8,440 bases of DNA, from the NCBI GenBank assembly GCA_045540635.1, contig JAZQHO010000108.1, positions 1 to 8,440 on the forward strand. Direction: 5' to 3'. A model generated the notes under the pieces. That model had not been told where the DNA came from. It worked only from the letters and a program-made list of their open reading frames with translations, and did no database searches. Below, in pieces: positions 5,880-8,440 of this stretch. The stretch comes from Limiplasma sp045540635. Lineage in GTDB: Bacteria; Bacillota; Clostridia; Christensenellales; Aristaeellaceae. The translations under genes and the position numbers were made by a program. Within the stretch, counting starts at the first letter, position 1; each line of letters opens with the position of its first letter.

Positions 5880-6251
5880 ATGAATGTAAATGTTGATATG
5901 TCTACCGCCATTCCCTATCAAGCCATCGGGGACTACCTGTTTCCTGTTATCGGGCTTCCCGATGCTTCCGAGCCCATCGGTCACTTTGGGCGGCTCAGGA
6001 AAATGTTTCTGAAAGAGCATCGACCGCTGATCTTTGTAACCATGCTGCTGAACGGATCGTTGGAGCCGCATCTGGCAGAGGTAAACGGGCAGGCTGCCAT
6101 ACGCAAAGAAACCCTCATCCGGCAGATGGCTGCCCGTGAGGGGATTGACGAGGATATGAAAGCCGCCGACCCGATGGGTTGGGTACAGCGGATGAATAAC
6201 CTGCGGGCTTGTGCGGAGGAAGTGGTGCTGAAAGAGCTGGTGTATGAGTGA
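5880..6251 (+). CDS. tnpV: TnpV-family transposon-encoded protein
   Basis: The 123-residue protein matches the TnpV family (named from Tn4451-like mobilizable transposons) over its full length. Recognisable blocks are GDYLFPVIGLPD (17-28), FGRLRKMFLKEHRP (36-49), LLNGSLEPHLAEVN (56-69) and the C-terminal PMGWVQRMNNLRACAEEVVL (98-117). TnpV proteins are small, probably DNA-associated products of mobile elements whose function is not established; they are not transposases. The ATG at 5880 has GGAAAGGAG (5864-5872) 7 bases upstream. The stop overlaps the next start by one base, so the two genes form an operon. No transposase or recombinase is visible in this window, so this could be an element remnant, an accessory part of a larger element outside the window, or a domesticated copy. 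The dyad repeats upstream may be its regulatory region. Confidence 0.85.
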   Translation: MNVNVDMSTAIPYQAIGDYLFPVIGLPDASEPIGHFGRLRKMFLKEHRPLIFVTMLLNGSLEPHLAEVNGQAAIRKETLIRQMAAREGIDEDMKAADPMGWVQRMNNLRACAEEVVLKELVYE

Positions 6252-6532
6252 TGGGTGAACAAAACAATGTGTTTGATGATTTTGTGCTGACCGCAGGAAA
6301 CATTGTTGCCACCGTGCGCCTGCTTGTAGAAGGGGCCATTACGCTGTACGAAGACGAGGCCAGTCCCCTGTTCCGGCTGGGGCTATTGCACGATCAGGCT
6401 GTTGCGGCTACTGCGTTTGAGGTTATTGGAACTGCGCTGTATGAACTCAGAACACAAGTGATGGCCTTGCAGGAACGGCATAGGCGGGAAATTGGGAGGG
6501 AAGACAGGGGCTTTTCTTCGACGGGCTCCTAA
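6251..6532 (+). CDS. Unrecognised 93-aa protein coupled to tnpV
   Basis: The ATG at 6251 overlaps the tnpV stop by one base (TGATG), a classical translational-coupling junction; no strong ribosome site of its own is seen. The product has an acidic N-terminus (MGEQNNVFDDF), a mostly helical middle rich in Ala, Val and Leu (about 12-72) that looks amphipathic and not transmembrane, and a charged Arg/Glu tail (about 73-88). It contains no cysteine. It ends in tandem stops TAATAA. I do not recognise the family. Small unnamed genes commonly follow tnpV in mobile elements, so a helical partner or regulator is plausible but is inference. A GTG three bases earlier is an alternative start. Confidence 0.65.
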   Translation: MGEQNNVFDDFVLTAGNIVATVRLLVEGAITLYEDEASPLFRLGLLHDQAVAATAFEVIGTALYELRTQVMALQERHRREIGREDRGFSSTGS

Positions 6533-6568
6533 TAAATCAACTGCTTATTCTTCCTTCACATCAATGAC

Positions 6569-6614
6569 AAAGCGACCTGCTTCCATCAAAAGAGGCAGGT
6601 CGCTTTATGTTTTT
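6569..6614. terminator. Terminator hairpin between convergent tnpV operon and right ATPase
   Basis: A perfect 12-bp stem pairs AAAGCGACCTGC (6569-6580) with 6595-6606, extended inward by three more pairs. Rightward reading gives TTT, then TTTTT at 6610-6614, so it should end the tnpV transcript. Leftward reading from the ATPase stop at 6706 passes through the same stem, but with a poorer T run, so termination there may be weaker. Confidence 0.8.
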
Positions 6615-6705
6615 GTAACCAGTATTCTTGTCGAAATATGTCACTGCTCAATCACGAGAAGGCCAAGAATGCCCAACCAAGAATAGGTCGCATCAACACA
6701 ATATT
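6615..6705. other. Short gene-free spacer after the convergent terminator
   Basis: About 90 bases between the terminator and the right ATPase stop. I see no promoter, repeat or credible small gene here; the few open frames lack ribosome sites. Confidence 0.5.
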
Positions 6706-8440
6706 TCATTCATTGGACAATTGCTTCAAATATGCCTCAACATTCAGGTAGGTAACGCCGTTATCAAGCATCTGTTCTGCCCCACGATACAGCACGTATT
6801 TACCGGTGATTGTTCCATAGCGGAACTCCGTTCGCTGGCACTTTTCTTCATCAATCAGATGCCTGTATTGCTGCGGCGTACAAGCTGCGCTGTGCTTGAT
6901 TTCATAAATAGCACAGGAAGCGGTAGCTGGATCGAATACCACCATATCAAATTCACCAACAGCAAACTTGAGCTTGAATACCTTGCACTTTGGACGAGCG
7001 ATCTTTGTTTCCAGAATCACGATATCTTCCATCATCCGGCCTTTGACCTCATCCAAAATCCGCTGCATAACCATGTTGCGCTCGGCAAGCGATAAGACAC
7101 GCATGACGGGATCTTCCATCAACGATTCAATCAGCGCTTCTGCCTGGGCATACCGAAGTCCCGGTTGAGCAATTGCCGTGTGCTTTGTAACGCTCAGGTC
7201 GGACAGATCGACTTCATCCAGATCAATCGTCAAGTCAAGGAAATCAAGATACTCCTTAATCTCCTTGCGATGCACATCCTGAATTTCTACTGAATAATCC
7301 GCTTGATTCTTGATCTCCAACAACTGCTGCAAGCGCTGTGTTACGGCTTCTTTGTCGATGATGTCAAGGGGATTATGTGGAACAGCAGGATCTTGCCGCA
7401 GGTTTCTGGCTGAAATACCCAGATCGTGAGAAACAAAAGTACGAGTCAGCACTTCCATTGTGAACGCATGATTGATATCCTCTACGATACGATTGATGGC
7501 ATTGGTCAGTTCATTCGCTTCGTACAGGTCTCTCAATTTGCGGAAGTGATAACCATCCCGGTAATTCTTCAAGCTATGCTGAATGTTCCGTGCGATTGCA
7601 CTGTTTACATATTCATTGGTGCTTTCCCTTGTAGCAAAGGTGGCGACTGTCTGATTGTAGCGAGCACCGCTTATGCTCATGGTACCGCCATAGCGGATAT
7701 ATTCATCAATACCTTTGATGCCAAGCACATTCTCAAATTCACGGTAAGGAATAAACGTGGTATGCAGCATAAAACAGCGGTCATACAGTTCATGATCTTC
7801 CGAAAACACAAACCCAAGCGAATCCGTGCCGGAAAGCACTATCTTCATACCGCTGGCTGCATAGATATCTGAAAACAGGGCTGCTCCGACAACAAAGTCG
7901 GTCATCAATGTTACTTCATCAATGAAAACATATTGGTATCCCTGCTTTTCCAATTGCCGCAGATCCAGATTCAGCTTATTCATATCGATGTTGTCGGTAA
8001 CCTGAATAAACACGGCTTTTGCACGCATCTCTTCCGGCATTTCCAGAATGATCTGACGGATCATGGTCGTTTTACCGGTACGGCGAAGACCATACAAGAT
8101 AAATATGCGATCTACGCTATTGCCATACACATAGTCATGAAGCTTCGAGATGCATTCTCGTTTTTTAAGATTTTTCACTTCTTCAACAAAAGAAAGCAAC
8201 TCATCCCTGCGCTTTACTTCAGAAAAGAAGTACTCATCCTGCATCACAGCAGGATCAAACGATGGTGATGCTTCGGCTTCCTTGAGCCTGTTTTGCAAAA
8301 CCTTGCGTTGGTTTATTTTCTCTTGAAGTTCATTGAGCTCATGATCCTTTACCCGACGCCCGTGTTGCTTTCCGTTTTCGGTCCACTGATAGTAGGCATA
8401 GCGTTTCCCATTGATCGTCTTATAGGTAATATTGCCGGAA
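6706..8440 (-). CDS. AAA-family ATPase with nuclease-like C-terminus (5' end outside window)
   Basis: The frame is open to the right edge, so the true start lies outside; 577 residues are visible. A TTG at 8298 is not needed as a start, because the upstream codons encode a plausible N-terminal domain (YKTINGKRYAYYQWTENGK then a charged helix), resembling the small beta-hairpin plus helix region of DUF6788-type proteins; that match is tentative. The ATPase core follows: Walker A GLRRTGKT (visible residues 117-124), Walker B YVFIDEV (170-176) and a sensor-like LSGTDS (202-207). The C-terminus has GEFDMVV (495-501) and YEIKHS (512-517), giving D498, E513 and K515 in the spacing of PD-(D/E)XK nuclease folds. 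The arrangement is like the AAA_14/ATPase_2 group of archaeal-type ATPases; the activity and substrate are unknown. It differs from the left ATPase in sequence and is not a recent duplicate. It ends 100 bases from the shared hairpin at 6569-6606. Confidence 0.88.
   Translation of the reverse strand, partial: SGNITYKTINGKRYAYYQWTENGKQHGRRVKDHELNELQEKINQRKVLQNRLKEAEASPSFDPAVMQDEYFFSEVKRRDELLSFVEEVKNLKKRECISKLHDYVYGNSVDRIFILYGLRRTGKTTMIRQIILEMPEEMRAKAVFIQVTDNIDMNKLNLDLRQLEKQGYQYVFIDEVTLMTDFVVGAALFSDIYAASGMKIVLSGTDSLGFVFSEDHELYDRCFMLHTTFIPYREFENVLGIKGIDEYIRYGGTMSISGARYNQTVATFATRESTNEYVNSAIARNIQHSLKNYRDGYHFRKLRDLYEANELTNAINRIVEDINHAFTMEVLTRTFVSHDLGISARNLRQDPAVPHNPLDIIDKEAVTQRLQQLLEIKNQADYSVEIQDVHRKEIKEYLDFLDLTIDLDEVDLSDLSVTKHTAIAQPGLRYAQAEALIESLMEDPVMRVLSLAERNMVMQRILDEVKGRMMEDIVILETKIARPKCKVFKLKFAVGEFDMVVFDPATASCAIYEIKHSAACTPQQYRHLIDEEKCQRTEFRYGTITGKYVLYRGAEQMLDNGVTYLNVEAYLKQLSNE

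Overview
The window looks like chromosomal DNA of a low-to-mid GC Gram-positive anaerobe, most likely a gut Clostridia (Oscillospiraceae/Lachnospiraceae type). This is inferred from strong AGGAGG-like ribosome sites, a clean sigma-A promoter, U-tract terminators, a TnpV-family gene and AAA+/DUF4143-type ATPases. No rRNA, tRNA, CRISPR array, transposase or recombinase was found.

Layout. Positions 1-89 hold the first 29 codons of an unrecognised leftward gene with a strong ribosome site and a C-rich leader. Positions 241-301 carry copy A of a roughly 61-bp repeat. A bidirectional terminator (334-373) follows, then a leftward AAA+ ATPase of the AAA_14/DUF4143 type (400-1764) with a consensus promoter. 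The divergent intergenic region (1765-2070) holds a short palindrome and a terminator-like hairpin in the leader of the next operon. That rightward operon (2071-5612) encodes an FAD oxidoreductase with a shortened C-terminal Rieske domain, a thioredoxin-like COG1331 (YyaL/DUF255) protein and an 86-residue hydrophilic protein, and ends at a terminator at 5651-5679. Positions 5735-5823 contain tandem and inverted repeats, including copy B of the repeat. They lie upstream of a two-gene unit made of tnpV (5880-6251) and an unrecognised 93-aa protein (6251-6532), closed by a hairpin at 6569-6606. A second leftward AAA ATPase (6706 to beyond 8440) has a C-terminal nuclease-like module and enters from the right edge.

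How it fits together. The central operon reads as a redox module: a flavin/iron-sulfur oxidoreductase translationally coupled to a CxxC thioredoxin-fold protein. The flanks look accessory: two AAA-plus-PD-(D/E)XK-like ATPases, and tnpV, which belongs to mobile elements. The two copies of the repeat lie in the same orientation and bracket the 5.5-kb block containing one ATPase and the redox operon. Each copy joins a 9-7-9 inverted repeat to a possible rightward promoter. This repeat and the leader hairpin are the least explained parts of the window.
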